In this document: piece after piece, positions 7,529-17,346 of the stretch
Position numbering within the stretch: position 1 is the stretch's first letter
Layout of the letters: each line of letters opens with the position of its first letter
Source: Candidatus Gastranaerophilales bacterium
Lineage (GTDB): Bacteria > Cyanobacteriota > Vampirovibrionia > Gastranaerophilales > Gastranaerophilaceae
Reading direction: 5' to 3'
DNA: 64,000 nucleotides
Assembly (NCBI GenBank): GCA_944322945.1
Contig: CALUQN010000001.1
Coordinates: forward strand, 62,001-126,000
Made by a program: the position numbers and the translations under genes
Notes under the pieces: generated by a model
What the model was told of the DNA's origin: nothing
Seen by the model: the letters and a program-made list of their open reading frames with translations, nothing else
Database searches by the model: none

Positions 7529-8299
7529 TTATTTTTTGTCGTTTTCGATTAGAATTTTCAAAGCCTCAATTGCTGTTTTTATAGCTTTATCCGTATCGTG
7601 AAACACAGGATTTTTAAGTCCGGCTTTTTCTCTTTCCTGATTAGCAACAGTCAGAAAGACCGAGCCGACTTTTACACGGCGGAAACTTCCGACAACAAAC
7701 AGCGCCGCTGATTCCATTTCTGACGCAAGGCACCCGAGACGCTTCCAGGCTTCCCATTTGCAGGTAAGCTCGTAACTCACGGGCATTCTGTCAGGATTGT
7801 GCTGACCGTAGAAAGAATCCTTGCACTGAACAATACCTACATGATAATCAGTATCGGATTTTTTAGCAGCTTCAACAAGCGCGTTCACAATATCAAGATT
7901 TGCAACGGCCGGGAATTCAATCGGAGCATATTCTTTTGTTGTGCCTTCCATCCGGACGGCACCGGTTGCAACGACCAAATCACCGCCTTTTACATCAATA
8001 TCAATACCGCCGCATGTACCGACCCTGATGAATGTTTCAGCACCGATATTCACAAGTTCTTCCAATGCAATAGATGCTGATGCACCGCCGATACCGGTTG
8101 AAGTTACGCTGACTTTTTCACCGTTCAGATAACCTGTATACGTTGTGTACTCGCGGTTGTCCGCAACAAGTTTTGCATCATCAAAGTACTCTGCAATTTT
8201 TTTACAGCGTTTGGGATCGCCCGGCAAAATTACATATTTGCCGACATCCCCTTCTTTTAACCCGATGTGATACTGTTCGCCGTCAAGAGAATATTTCAT
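7529..8299 (-). CDS. udp: Uridine phosphorylase
   Basis: It cleaves uridine with phosphate to uracil and ribose-1-phosphate (pyrimidine salvage, cytoplasm). The 256-residue product has the nucleoside phosphorylase I features [13 protein letters not shown] at 23-35, [16 protein letters not shown] near 67, RVGTCGGI near 92, [16 protein letters not shown] near 160 and [10 protein letters not shown] near 192. The [10 protein letters not shown] motif is typical of the Gram-positive-like uridine phosphorylases. RBS AAGGAG. It is 14 bases upstream of the FlhA-C gene, so the two are probably cotranscribed, although a functional link is not obvious. Confidence 0.9.
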   Translation of the reverse strand: MKYSLDGEQYHIGLKEGDVGKYVILPGDPKRCKKIAEYFDDAKLVADNREYTTYTGYLNGEKVSVTSTGIGGASASIALEELVNIGAETFIRVGTCGGIDIDVKGGDLVVATGAVRMEGTTKEYAPIEFPAVANLDIVNALVEAAKKSDTDYHVGIVQCKDSFYGQHNPDRMPVSYELTCKWEAWKRLGCLASEMESAALFVVGSFRRVKVGSVFLTVANQEREKAGLKNPVFHDTDKAIKTAIEALKILIENDKK

Positions 8300-8308
8300 G
8301 TCCGCTCC

Positions 8309-8767
8309 TTAAAAATTTCCGCTTTTAAGTTTTTGGATTACCAAATCAGTGATATCAACACCGCCGACAAAGATTACTCTGAAATCCACAACAGCGTCAA
8401 GTTTTTGTTCCACAAGAACCTGCTTGGTTGCTGCTTGAATTTTGTTGTAAACCTGCTCTTCTTTTTGTGCTCTCAAAGTCATGAGCGCCTGTTCTTTTGT
8501 TTTGAATTCTCTTGCAGTTTGTTCTTCAAAATTTTGTTTCTTTAATGGTGTATCAAGTGCTTTATATTGTTTTTCTTTATCAACCATGTACTGCTGCAAT
8601 TCAAGAGCTTTAGCATCAACTTCTTTAATAGCAGCCTGTGCAAAAGAATAGTTATCCTGAACTTTTGCGTAATTGATGTAACCTACACCGGCTGCGTCAG
8701 CAGTTGAGGCGAGTGCAAAAAACAGACCCGCAGTAAGTACTGTTGCCGCTAAACCTAATTTTTTCAT
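8309..8767 (-). CDS. skp: OmpH/Skp-family periplasmic chaperone
   Basis: The 152-residue product begins with a clear signal peptide (MKKLGLAATVLTAGLFFALA, cleavage after ADA). It continues with GVGYINYAKVQDNYSFAQAA, the conserved OmpH start, then a long charged helical hairpin (residues ~45-115) and a short beta C-terminus. Skp holds unfolded outer-membrane proteins in the periplasm. It follows bamA by 20 bases and has RBS AGGAGG, as in the common bamA-skp operon. Confidence 0.88.
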   Translation of the reverse strand: MKKLGLAATVLTAGLFFALASTADAAGVGYINYAKVQDNYSFAQAAIKEVDAKALELQQYMVDKEKQYKALDTPLKKQNFEEQTAREFKTKEQALMTLRAQKEEQVYNKIQAATKQVLVEQKLDAVVDFRVIFVGGVDITDLVIQKLKSGNF

Positions 8768-8787
8768 ATTTTTCCTCCTATATGTTA

Positions 8788-10704
8788 TTAATATAATATA
8801 TCACCTACACCAAATGTAAAGTAACCGTTTTCATTACCGTTTTCACCCGGATTTGTAAGCGGAATACCGTAGTCGATAGAGAGCGGTCCCATACCCGGAA
8901 CATAGAGTTTCAAACCTACACCGACAGATACAGCTTCCATAGGTCTGTCGTAAATTGTATCTGTAACCGTCGGTCCGAATACCTTACCGGCATCAGCCCA
9001 GACTGTAAATCTCAGGTTATGCAGGAATTTAATCCTTGTTCTATCCAAAAACGGTATCGGTGTCGCAAATTCGGCTGACCCCATAATGAACGCGTTACCT
9101 GTACCGACGCCACTCATTTTAAAACCTCTGATGGTATATGGACCGCCTAATCTGTATGCCATTACTTCAGGCATATCGTCGCCGTGAATTTTGCCGCCGC
9201 CCTTGACGGTGAATGACAGAGATGACTTCTTCGCAATCGGAATGTATTGTTTAATCATACCGGAAAGCTTGCCGTGAGTTTTGTCAAATCCGTCGAGACC
9301 AAACTCTTCATCAAACCTCAAGCTTGCCATTGTTCCGCGTCTGGTGACAGCCGCAGAATCCCTTGTATCATATATTAACGCAGGACTCAATGACAGGAAC
9401 AGGCCGCCTTCCAATTGTTTTGCACGTTCTGATATCGGCACGTTGTATTTGTTATACATGCCCAAAATTTTTCCAAAATCACCTTCACTTACGTCAATAT
9501 TTTCAACACCGAGAGAGAAGGTTGAAGTCAGGTGGCGGTTTTTCTTAAACCTGTGAGCAATTGTAGCCTCGCCGCCAATTCTGCGTTCTATTGCGAGCGG
9601 AACCTGATAGCTGCCGAAGTCTCTGTAGAAAATTTTTGCCATAAGTGATGTATCTGCGTTCAAGAAATACGGTTCAAAGAAACTCAATTCAGCCTGTAAA
9701 TTCATACGTCTTTTGATAGCAGAGTCACTGAGGATAACACCGGTACCGGCTAATGCGTTCAAAGACAATCTCTGGTTACGTCCGCGGAAGTTGTTGTCAG
9801 CAATCCCGGCTGATCCGAATACACCTGTCACGGAATCCAGACCGCCGCCGACAGATATACTTGCTGTCCGCTGCTCATCAACGCTGATTGTGATGTCATA
9901 TACATCAGGGTTGTCAGCTTCCGGCTCAATTTCGCGCGTTACGTTTTTGAATGCCTGGGTTGCATATAATCTTGAGAGATCCTCTTTCAAAAGATTTTCA
10001 TTATAAACCATGCCGGGCTCTATAAGGACGTTACGTTCGATGACAAAATCTTTAGTCTTTTCGTTGCCCGCAATAAGGATTTTGCCGACAGTACCTTCTT
10101 TGATGTTTATATTAATAGTTCCGTCAGGGTCATCCGTGATTGAATCAACTCTTGCCAGAATATAACCTTTTGAGCTGTAGCAGTCCTGAATATTTGCAAT
10201 AGCTTCGTTGATTTTGGAAATATTCTGCGGTTTACCTTTCATCGGGGTGAGAAATTCAAGGATTTCTTCAGTAGAGACAACTGTATTTCCTTCGATAGTA
10301 AAATCTGTAACCGGCGCGTTTTCTTCTACAATAATTTTCAGGGTAATTGTTCCGTCAGCATTTTTGACAGGAATAGCCTTCATCCTTTCCGAAAAATAAC
10401 CCATCTGGTAAATTGCTTTCAAATCAGTTTGCAAAGCCTCACGATTGTATACTCCGCCTTTTTGAAGACTCATTTGGGATAAAATTGTTTCCGGAGTTAC
10501 AACATTCGCACCGTGAATTTCTATATCTTTAATATATTTTTCACTTTGTGAAGGGGCTGTGCTTTCTTCCTGGGTGTTGTCTTTCACGTCATAATCCAGA
10601 CTCTTATCGCCCCACAAGTTATCTTCAACCGCAAGGGAAGTCATCGGACACATTAATAGTAATGCCAGTGTTAATATTAATTTATTTATATTTTTTGAAT
10701 TCAA
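8788..10704 (-). CDS. bamA: Outer-membrane assembly protein BamA (Omp85)
   Basis: BamA inserts beta-barrel proteins into the outer membrane. The 638-residue product has a signal peptide (residues 1-25), about three POTRA repeats between ~55 and 285 (for example IKDIEIHGANVVTPETIL, VTDFTIEGNTVVSTEEIL, VGKILIAGNEKTKDFVI), and a C-terminal barrel with the conserved YRLGGPYTIRGF segment near residue 530. It ends with an aromatic residue (FGVGDILY). Three POTRAs rather than the proteobacterial five is typical of cyanobacterial Omp85. The start is TTG: AGGGAAGAG lies just upstream, and no ATG fits. Confidence 0.93.
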   Translation of the reverse strand: MNSKNINKLILTLALLLMCPMTSLAVEDNLWGDKSLDYDVKDNTQEESTAPSQSEKYIKDIEIHGANVVTPETILSQMSLQKGGVYNREALQTDLKAIYQMGYFSERMKAIPVKNADGTITLKIIVEENAPVTDFTIEGNTVVSTEEILEFLTPMKGKPQNISKINEAIANIQDCYSSKGYILARVDSITDDPDGTININIKEGTVGKILIAGNEKTKDFVIERNVLIEPGMVYNENLLKEDLSRLYATQAFKNVTREIEPEADNPDVYDITISVDEQRTASISVGGGLDSVTGVFGSAGIADNNFRGRNQRLSLNALAGTGVILSDSAIKRRMNLQAELSFFEPYFLNADTSLMAKIFYRDFGSYQVPLAIERRIGGEATIAHRFKKNRHLTSTFSLGVENIDVSEGDFGKILGMYNKYNVPISERAKQLEGGLFLSLSPALIYDTRDSAAVTRRGTMASLRFDEEFGLDGFDKTHGKLSGMIKQYIPIAKKSSLSFTVKGGGKIHGDDMPEVMAYRLGGPYTIRGFKMSGVGTGNAFIMGSAEFATPIPFLDRTRIKFLHNLRFTVWADAGKVFGPTVTDTIYDRPMEAVSVGVGLKLYVPGMGPLSIDYGIPLTNPGENGNENGYFTFGVGDILY

Positions 10705-10802
10705 AAATCTCTTCCCTTAATCTCAAGAAGTACTATTCTAAAAATATTATATTATAAATCTAAAAAAAGTAAAAACTTTAAAAGAAAATTCATATATAAT
10801 TA

Positions 10803-11627
10803 TTACATATTGTTACTCAAATTTAGAACTTTTTTATAAATTTCGTTTTTATTTGCGCCGAAAAGTTCTGACATAATTACCGAAATATCTTTTGCAGAGA
10901 AGTTTTTAGACATCAACTGCTTAATTTTTTCATCAATATCCCCGCACTGGCAGGAATTTTCTTCACGGTAAATCATTGCAACAATTTCACCTTTTATTTC
11001 ATTTTCTTCAAAATATTCTGCAACAGAATTTACATTATTTATAACAATTTCTTCAAAAACTTTTGTCAACTCGCGTCCCACAGCAACTTTTGCTTCCGGT
11101 CTTATGTTTTTTAGAATACTTAAAGTTTTCAAAAGTCTGTTCGGAGATTCATAGAAAACTATGTCCGCATATTTATATTTTGTAAAAATTTCCTCTATCG
11201 CTGTTTGAGTTTTGGGCAAAAAACCTAAAAAAGTAAAAGTTTCATCCTCCCGCGGTATTTGCGAAAGAAAAGTCACAACGGCATTCGCTCCCGGAAGTGC
11301 CGTGACGCTGATATTATTTTTGCGAAGTTCCTCGACAAGCACAGCTCCCGGATCACAAATCAACGGGGTGCCGGCATCTGATACCAGCGCCATTTTCTTT
11401 CCGCTCTTTATTATGTCAAGAAAATAATTCAGACGTTCTTTTTCGTTGTATTTGTGATAAGAAATGCACTTTGTTTTTATACAAAAGTGATTAAGAAGTT
11501 TTTGGGTTACGCGGGAATCCTCACACGCAATAATATCTACGGAGTTTAAAACCTCTACGGCTCTTTTGGTAATATCACCGAGGTTCCCGATGGGGGTCGG
11601 CACTATATAAAAATCAAATTCTTTCAT
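10803..11627 (-). CDS. rsmI: 16S rRNA (cytidine-1402 2'-O)-methyltransferase
   Basis: RsmI methylates the ribose of C1402 in the ribosomal decoding centre. The 274-residue product shows VPTPIGNLGDITKRAVEVL at 8-26, ACEDSRVTQKLLNHF near 35, VSDAGTPLICDPG near 84 and LPGANAVVTFLSQ near 112. These are the SAM-pocket motifs of the tetrapyrrole-methylase fold. The length is normal for the family. No strong RBS is seen. Confidence 0.93.
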   Translation of the reverse strand: MKEFDFYIVPTPIGNLGDITKRAVEVLNSVDIIACEDSRVTQKLLNHFCIKTKCISYHKYNEKERLNYFLDIIKSGKKMALVSDAGTPLICDPGAVLVEELRKNNISVTALPGANAVVTFLSQIPREDETFTFLGFLPKTQTAIEEIFTKYKYADIVFYESPNRLLKTLSILKNIRPEAKVAVGRELTKVFEEIVINNVNSVAEYFEENEIKGEIVAMIYREENSCQCGDIDEKIKQLMSKNFSAKDISVIMSELFGANKNEIYKKVLNLSNNM

Positions 11628-11653
11628 AAAGAAATTTTAACATAACATTAAGA

Positions 11654-11682
11654 AAAAGGCATGCGTTTTAACGCACGCCTTA
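11654..11682 (-). terminator. Terminator of the sigma factor gene
   Basis: On the minus strand AAGGCGTGCGT pairs with ACGCATGCCTT (one G-T pair) around a TAAA loop and is followed by TTTTCT. It lies 12 bases after the stop codon. Confidence 0.8.
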
Positions 11683-11694
11683 GGGCTATATAAA

Positions 11695-12699
11695 TCAATC
11701 CTCAATAAAATCTTTAAAATGCAAGAACTCTTCTTTTTCGCGTAATTTTTTCAAAGCCAAATCTTCCAGCTGCCTTATCCGCTCTTTTGAATAACCCATA
11801 ATTTTACCGAGCTGTTCAAGAGTTTTCGGGCGGGTATCATTTATACCAAAACGGTTTGAAATTATCTGTTTTTCACGTTCGCTCAAAGAATCCAGAAGCT
11901 TGTAAATACTATTTTTCATATCTTTATTCTTCACTTGGACATCCGGTGAAAAATGGCTTTTGTCCTGAATATAATCACCTATGTTCAAATCCTCGGTGAC
12001 AGGTGTTTCAAGACTTATCGGCTCTTTTATTATCGCTCTTTTTATAAGCGCGACTTTTTTGACCGGCAGCCCTAAGCGGTTGGCAATTTCTTCTTCATTC
12101 GGCTCGCGTCCGAGCTCAAAGGAAAGTGTTGTAACTACACGTTTATACTTTCTTATTTTATCCGCCATGTGAACAGGAATACGTATCGTCCTCGCGTTGT
12201 TTGATATTGCGCGGATTATGGTTTGTTTTATCCACCAGGTTGCGTAAGTGGAAAATTTGAAATTCTTTGTATAATCAAACTTTTCGGCAGCTTTGATAAG
12301 TCCGAGCGACCCCTCTTGAACCAAATCCATAAACAAGACCCCTTGTCCGATATATTTTTTTGCAATGCTCACAACAAGTCTGAGATTTGCCTGTATAAGC
12401 TTTCGTTTTGCGATTTCGGCAACATTTTTTTCACCTTCTTTGATATCCCGTCCGAGAGCTTTTTCTTCCCTTCCTGATAAAAGCCTGATTTTTCCGATAT
12501 CTTTAAGATACATTTGCAAAATATCATCGTCATTAGCAATAGAATTAAAAATCTTCGGTTGATTTTCCCCGTCGAAATCAACGTTTTGAATATCCTCACT
12601 ATAATCGTCATCAACATCTCCCGCAGCGGCAGCAGGTTTAAAATCCTTATACAACGTACTATCAAGAATCCCTTCCTCATATTTAATACATTCCGACAT
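11695..12699 (-). CDS. RNA polymerase sigma-70 family factor (group 1/2)
   Basis: The 334-residue product contains region 1.2 ([22 protein letters not shown], ~58-79) and region 2 with [16 protein letters not shown] and [19 protein letters not shown]. The -10-binding helix is [17 protein letters not shown]. Region 3 and region 4.2, with the helix-turn-helix [20 protein letters not shown], follow. There is no long region 1.1. It could be the principal sigma factor or a group 2 alternative of the cyanobacterial kind; the sequence alone does not settle it. RBS GAGAGGGAAG. It is separated from waaA by 110 bases. Confidence 0.9.
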   Translation of the reverse strand: MSECIKYEEGILDSTLYKDFKPAAAAGDVDDDYSEDIQNVDFDGENQPKIFNSIANDDDILQMYLKDIGKIRLLSGREEKALGRDIKEGEKNVAEIAKRKLIQANLRLVVSIAKKYIGQGVLFMDLVQEGSLGLIKAAEKFDYTKNFKFSTYATWWIKQTIIRAISNNARTIRIPVHMADKIRKYKRVVTTLSFELGREPNEEEIANRLGLPVKKVALIKRAIIKEPISLETPVTEDLNIGDYIQDKSHFSPDVQVKNKDMKNSIYKLLDSLSEREKQIISNRFGINDTRPKTLEQLGKIMGYSKERIRQLEDLALKKLREKEEFLHFKDFIED

Positions 12700-12809
12700 A
12701 ACTTCCCTCTCCGTTTTAAAACATTTTCCGAGCCTTTTGGCTAAGTTCAGCTACTCTTTTTGTATGTAGACGAAAGAGGAGTTTTTTTGTTGCATAAAGA
12801 AAAATTTTT

Positions 12810-14060
12810 CTACTTTTGACCCAGGATATTTTTCATTTCATTAATCGAAAAATCTAATGCGCCGCGGCTGGTTTCAAATATTTTTTTGCAATCAGAGCAG
12901 CAGAGCGTGTAGTAATCATCATCCGTGAGGAGTTTACGCATCTGTTGTTCAAGTTCTTCCGTGTTATTTGCAACAGAGCCGGCATTTGTGAGGAGTATGT
13001 ATTTATAAATATCTTTAAAATTAAATTTAGTAGGACCAGTAATGACAGGCTTGTTAAAGATTAAAGCTTCCAGCGGGTTGTGGCCGCCGGTGTTGTTAAA
13101 GCTTCCGCCGATAAATGCAAAATGGCAAATTGTATAAATTTTTCCGAGTTCGCCCATTGTATCAAGGATTATAATATCATTGTCAATAAAATTGTCGTTA
13201 TTAGAGCGAAGCCCGAAAGAAAATCCAAAATCGTTTACAATTTTTTCAACATCTTTTATCCTGTCGTTATGTCTGGGTGCGATTAACAATTTTATATCCG
13301 GAAATTCTTTTTTCAGCTTTTTAAAGACGGTCAGGATAATTTCTTCTTCTCCTGGGTGTGTGCTTCCGGCTATTATTATTCTGTTATTGTTGTTTTCAAT
13401 ATTGATGTCAAAATGCTGCGGCTCAATATCAAATTTCAAATTTCCCATAACTTTTGTTGTTTCGGGATTTGCACCGAGCGCTATGAGCTTATCCATATCC
13501 GCCTTGCTCTGGGTTAAATTGGCGGTATATTTTTGGAGAATAGGTTTGATAAAAAATTTTAAGAGCTTGTAGCTTCTGAACGTGCTGTCAGAAATTCTTG
13601 CATTCACGGAACAAACAGGTATATGACGTCTGTAAGCTTCATTAGTAAACACAGGCCACAATTCTGTTTCTGCGATGACAACAAGCGATGGATGAATTTT
13701 GTCAAAAAACTTTTTCACACAAAACGGGATATCAAAAGGGTAATATGTTATAAATTTACAAACACTGCCGAGCTTTTTATGCGCAAGTTCCTGTCCTGTT
13801 CTCGTACCGGTTGTGAGGACAATATCATAATCCGGAAATTCTTTTGCGGCACGTTTTACCAGATTTTCAACCGCGTTCACCTCACCAACGGATATTGCGT
13901 GGAAATGTATAACTTTTGAGGATAATTCCGGCGCTGTGAAAAATCCCAGTTTTTCTCTATAAGCATACCCGAGTTTGGAGTTAAATCTGCTCGCTGCGTA
14001 CCAAAAAGGCAGTATCGCAAAAAAGAAAATCGTGACTATAATATTGTAAATTGTAAACAT
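12810..14060 (-). CDS. waaA: 3-deoxy-D-manno-octulosonic acid transferase
   Basis: WaaA (KdtA) adds Kdo from CMP-Kdo to lipid A precursor at the inner membrane. The 416-residue product has one N-terminal membrane anchor (YNIIVTIFFFAILPFWYAA), HAISVGEVNAVENL near 54, TTGTRTGQELA near 83 and AETELWPVF near 131, which contains a conserved Glu-rich acceptor-site segment. A C-terminal CMP-Kdo domain follows with AGSTHPGEEEI and FIGGSFNNTGGHNPLEAL. The gene is strong evidence for LPS. RBS GAGGT. Confidence 0.93.
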   Translation of the reverse strand: MFTIYNIIVTIFFFAILPFWYAASRFNSKLGYAYREKLGFFTAPELSSKVIHFHAISVGEVNAVENLVKRAAKEFPDYDIVLTTGTRTGQELAHKKLGSVCKFITYYPFDIPFCVKKFFDKIHPSLVVIAETELWPVFTNEAYRRHIPVCSVNARISDSTFRSYKLLKFFIKPILQKYTANLTQSKADMDKLIALGANPETTKVMGNLKFDIEPQHFDINIENNNNRIIIAGSTHPGEEEIILTVFKKLKKEFPDIKLLIAPRHNDRIKDVEKIVNDFGFSFGLRSNNDNFIDNDIIILDTMGELGKIYTICHFAFIGGSFNNTGGHNPLEALIFNKPVITGPTKFNFKDIYKYILLTNAGSVANNTEELEQQMRKLLTDDDYYTLCCSDCKKIFETSRGALDFSINEMKNILGQK

Positions 14061-14084
14061 TATAAATACCTCGCTGCGCTAATT

Positions 14085-14112
14085 TTAACATAAATCATGT
14101 TTTGTGTATAAT
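14085..14112 (+). promoter_or_regulatory. Promoter of the GH13 gene
   Basis: TTAACA (14085-14090) and a perfect TATAAT (14107-14112) are 16 bases apart, 31 bases before the GTG start. Confidence 0.6.
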
Positions 14113-14142
14113 TATAACCAAGATTAGGGAGGAAACCAGCCG

Positions 14143-16290
14143 GTGAATAGAATATTTGCTTTTATACTATCCGTATTATTTGTACTTAACCCGATTTTAG
14201 CCATGCCGCAAGTTTTTGCAGCTGAGACCAAACAGGATGCGCCGGAAACTTTGCAATCCCAATCGGCTCAGGCTGATAATACAACCGCTGAAAATGCTGA
14301 CTTATCAGCAGTGCCTGAACAAATTGAAAATGAATTAAAAGAACATATCGCCAACGTCTACGGCAGAGAACAAACCGATGAAATATATTCCAATATCCTG
14401 AGAATAATAGAAGATACTAAAAAGCAGCGCCCGCAAAAACTTGTTCAGGAAGACTATAACAGAACATCAGACTGGTACAAAGATGAAATTGTCTACATGT
14501 TTTATGCAGACCAGTTCGGGGTGAATGACAACAACCAGCCGTCAACCTTCAAAAATGCAGTAAAAATGCTGGATTATCTTAAACTGCTTGGTGTAACAAC
14601 TATTTATATACTGCCGTTTGCGGATTCTCCGATGAATGACTCTGGATTTGATGTCCGCGACCCGCGTAACGTCCGCGCTGATTTAGGCGGCATGAAAGAA
14701 TTTAAGGAATTTCTCGACGCAGCCCACCAGTATGGTTTTAAGGTAAAGGCTGATTTGGTATTGAACCACCTTTCTGACCAGCACAAGTGGTTTCAGGATG
14801 CACTGAAAGGTGATGTCAGCAAGCTTGATAATTTTGTAGTAAAAGACAAAATGCCTGAATACACAACATACAAAGATGAAAAACTCGGATTTGTAGCTGA
14901 ATACAAAGAAGATGACGGCACTATTTCTAAAAGAAGAATTATTTTCCCTGAAATTACAGATTCACATTACAGAAAAGTGACAATAAACGGACGGGATTAT
15001 TACTTATACCACACATTTTATCCGTTCCAGCTGGATATTAACTGGGAAAATCCCGATGTAATGTATTATGCGCTCGGAACTGTTGCATACTGGGCAAACC
15101 TCGGGATAGATATTTTCAGACTTGACGCAATTCCTTATCTCATAAAAGAAAACGGCACAAACGCGGAAAATCTACCGAAAACCCATGAAGTTATCAAAAT
15201 TATCAGCTTATTTATACAAGCAACAGCGCCGCGCTCGGTTATTCAGGCAGAAGCATGCCAGACGCCTAAAAACATTCTCCCGTACTTTGGCTCAGAAAGA
15301 AAAGTTAACCTGAATATCAGCGGAAAAGAAAAAGAAATTGTAAGGACTGATGAATTTCAAATTGCATACCATTTTCCTTACATGCCGGCAATTTGGGCAT
15401 CACTTGTGTCTGCTGACAACAGATATTTTTGGAAAGCGCACAAACAAACCCCGAAAATTCCTGACTCGGCAACGTGGGCAATATTTCTCCGCGTCCACGA
15501 TGAACTTACACTGGAAATGGTGAACGCTAAAACCAGAGAACTTATCTATGATGATCTGGAGCCTAAAGGGGCTGAATTCAGAAAAGGCTTTGGAGTCAGC
15601 GGCAGAATGGCAAACTTTCTTGATAACGATACTGACAGAATAGGGATGGCTTTTTCAATCCTGCTGTCGCTTCCTGGTATTCCGATAATTTACTACGGCG
15701 ATGAAATCGGCAGCCAGAACAACTACACCTACGCACAGCGCTTTGCAAAACTCCGTGAACTCAAACAGCGAGCCAAAAACAAAGGGAAAAATAAAGTTGA
15801 AATGCTAAGCTACTTTGACAGCCGTGACATTAACAGAGGCGCAATCAAAAGAAGAACCTTCTACAACGCAACCCGCGCAGAGAATTCATTTGAAGGTAAA
15901 GTTTTCAAAAAAGTTAAACAATTGATTGAAGTCAGAAAGAAATATCCGGTAATTGCCCGCGGAGACTTTACCCAGATAAAAACAAACGCGCCGGAAATTT
16001 TTGCCTATATGAGAACTCTTGGCGACGAACAGATTATTGTTATAAATAACCTGTCAGACAACCGCACGGTTGCAGAACTGAATATCCCGAATATTCCGTG
16101 GTGGAAAAAGGACGATGACGTTTATCTTTTAGACCTTCTGAATAACAGAAAAAGACGGGTTAATTATTCCAAACCTACAAAGAACCTGATTATGAGACTT
16201 AAACCTTACGATTCCGTATGGTTCAAGGTGGAAAAACTTTCCGCAGAAGACGCTCCAACTGAAAAAACAGCACCGGAAAAATCTAATTAG
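14143..16290 (+). CDS. Secreted GH13 alpha-amylase family protein
   Basis: This 715-residue glycoside hydrolase has a signal peptide (residues ~1-27, ending VFAAE), so it acts outside the cytoplasm. The GH13 motifs are DLVLNHLS near 205, FRLDAIPYL (nucleophile Asp328), IQAEACQ (acid/base Glu370) and RVHDELTLEM (Asp453). HDELTLEM resembles the trehalose-synthase/amylosucrase-like subfamilies more than classical alpha-amylase, so hydrolysis, transglycosylation or isomerisation are all possible. A C-terminal beta domain follows (~620-700). The start is GTG, placed 9 bases after AGGGAGGAAA. Its last 8 bases overlap the stop of the convergent gene. Confidence 0.85.
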   Translation: MNRIFAFILSVLFVLNPILAMPQVFAAETKQDAPETLQSQSAQADNTTAENADLSAVPEQIENELKEHIANVYGREQTDEIYSNILRIIEDTKKQRPQKLVQEDYNRTSDWYKDEIVYMFYADQFGVNDNNQPSTFKNAVKMLDYLKLLGVTTIYILPFADSPMNDSGFDVRDPRNVRADLGGMKEFKEFLDAAHQYGFKVKADLVLNHLSDQHKWFQDALKGDVSKLDNFVVKDKMPEYTTYKDEKLGFVAEYKEDDGTISKRRIIFPEITDSHYRKVTINGRDYYLYHTFYPFQLDINWENPDVMYYALGTVAYWANLGIDIFRLDAIPYLIKENGTNAENLPKTHEVIKIISLFIQATAPRSVIQAEACQTPKNILPYFGSERKVNLNISGKEKEIVRTDEFQIAYHFPYMPAIWASLVSADNRYFWKAHKQTPKIPDSATWAIFLRVHDELTLEMVNAKTRELIYDDLEPKGAEFRKGFGVSGRMANFLDNDTDRIGMAFSILLSLPGIPIIYYGDEIGSQNNYTYAQRFAKLRELKQRAKNKGKNKVEMLSYFDSRDINRGAIKRRTFYNATRAENSFEGKVFKKVKQLIEVRKKYPVIARGDFTQIKTNAPEIFAYMRTLGDEQIIVINNLSDNRTVAELNIPNIPWWKKDDDVYLLDLLNNRKRRVNYSKPTKNLIMRLKPYDSVWFKVEKLSAEDAPTEKTAPEKSN

Positions 16291-17020
16291 TCTGTCCTGC
16301 TCTGTAGCCGCACCACGCCATAATTACAGGCAGCAAATTTTCGACCGGAATTTTATGAAGCCAGGAGCTTGTCTGCTTTGCTGCACTTTCCGCAGCATCG
16401 TCAACCGCTGAGACCGCTTTCTTGGATTTTAAAATAGCAAATACACCGACGGCGTCATCAATATTTGCAATAGCATCTTTAAATCCTAATTTTCTGTCCG
16501 GCACTTTGTTATGCGGGTCAGTAACTTTGTTTGTTATATTAGACGCAAACTGCATTCCTAAAAGCAGCCCCAGAACCGTAACAGCAGTTTTTACTATAGG
16601 AGTGTTATATCTCTGGCTGTTAGAAGCCAGAACAAGTCCGCCCGTAACCAACCCTGCAGGCAGCGCTGCGTTTAAAAATTGAAAAAGCCCTTCTGTTCTT
16701 TTCTCTTTTTTATCCTCTTTGGTTGCGCCGACACTGCCTGCAATTACACCGCCCGCAATAGACGTTGCAGCAAGCCCTACAATCTCTTTAAGTCCGTATT
16801 CAACATTCCAAAATCGAACCTTTTGTTTTTTTGCCATAACCCCGACTGCCGCTGCCGCCCCGAGTGCAGAGCCCGCAAGCGCCTTTGTTTTGGTAAACGA
16901 ATCTGATTTTACCTTGTTGTGATAACGGAAAGTTCGTTTGGCTTTCTCATCACCACTATGACAAAACGGTAAAAAGACATTCGGAATATTTGGACTAAGA
17001 TTATTTACTATAAGTGTCAT
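16283..17020 (-). CDS. Hypothetical membrane protein
   Basis: The 245-residue product has several hydrophobic, Ala/Gly-rich stretches that could be membrane helices: ALAGSALGAAAAVGVMA (~47-63), IVGLAATSIAGGVIAGSVG (~80-98), ALPAGLVTGGLVLAS (~118-132) and VKTAVTVLGLLLGMQ (~142-156). There is no cleavable signal peptide. The N-terminus (ending VFLPF) is short and variable, and no ribosome site is clear. Its stop codon overlaps that of the convergent GH13 gene in the palindrome CTAATTAG. I do not recognise a family; glycine-zipper-like helices are apparent. Confidence 0.6.
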   Translation of the reverse strand: MTLIVNNLSPNIPNVFLPFCHSGDEKAKRTFRYHNKVKSDSFTKTKALAGSALGAAAAVGVMAKKQKVRFWNVEYGLKEIVGLAATSIAGGVIAGSVGATKEDKKEKRTEGLFQFLNAALPAGLVTGGLVLASNSQRYNTPIVKTAVTVLGLLLGMQFASNITNKVTDPHNKVPDRKLGFKDAIANIDDAVGVFAILKSKKAVSAVDDAAESAAKQTSSWLHKIPVENLLPVIMAWCGYRAGQTN

Positions 17021-17060
17021 ACTAAGATTATAAACGAAACAAAAAAAAATTTGCTAGGGG

Positions 17061-17091
17061 TTGACAGGACAAATTTATCTGGTAGGATAAT
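17061..17091 (+). promoter_or_regulatory. Promoter of tRNA-Val
   Basis: A perfect TTGACA (17061-17066) is followed 16-19 bases later by TAGGATAAT (17083-17091), about 16 bases before the tRNA. Confidence 0.6.
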
Positions 17092-17106
17092 AAATGTGAC
17101 AAGCGA

Positions 17107-17182
17107 GGGCGTTTAGCTCAGTTGGTAGAGCGTCTCCCTTACAAGGAGAGGGTCAAAAGTTCGAGTCTTTTAACGCCCACCA
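17107..17182 (+). tRNA. tRNA-Val(TAC)
   Basis: A complete cloverleaf: acceptor GGGCGTT with AACGCCC, anticodon loop CTTACAA (TAC), T-loop TTCGAGT, and an encoded CCA. It marks the left boundary of the accessory island, as tRNA genes often do. Confidence 0.95.
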
Positions 17183-17187
17183 TTTAT

Positions 17188-17216
17188 AAAAAGAGACCAA
17201 TTAAGGTCTCTTTTTT
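17188..17216 (+). terminator. Terminator of tRNA-Val
   Basis: AAAAAGAGACC and GGTCTCTTTTTT form an 11-bp stem around AATTAA, directly after the tRNA. Confidence 0.85.
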
Positions 17217-17346
17217 AATGTAAAATTTCAAATATAATGTGGGTTTGTAGGATAAACACTTTAAAGAGAATTTCTCTTAATGATTTAATGAGATTTTTTA
17301 AAGAAAAATTTTGCATAATTCTCTTTTTAGAAAAAGGTTGCCCTCT

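Noticed and set aside
12725-12790. Terminator between waaA and the sigma gene
   Set aside because: Short arms (CTCTTT/AAAGAG) exist but no T run follows on the minus strand. Not convincing enough to list.
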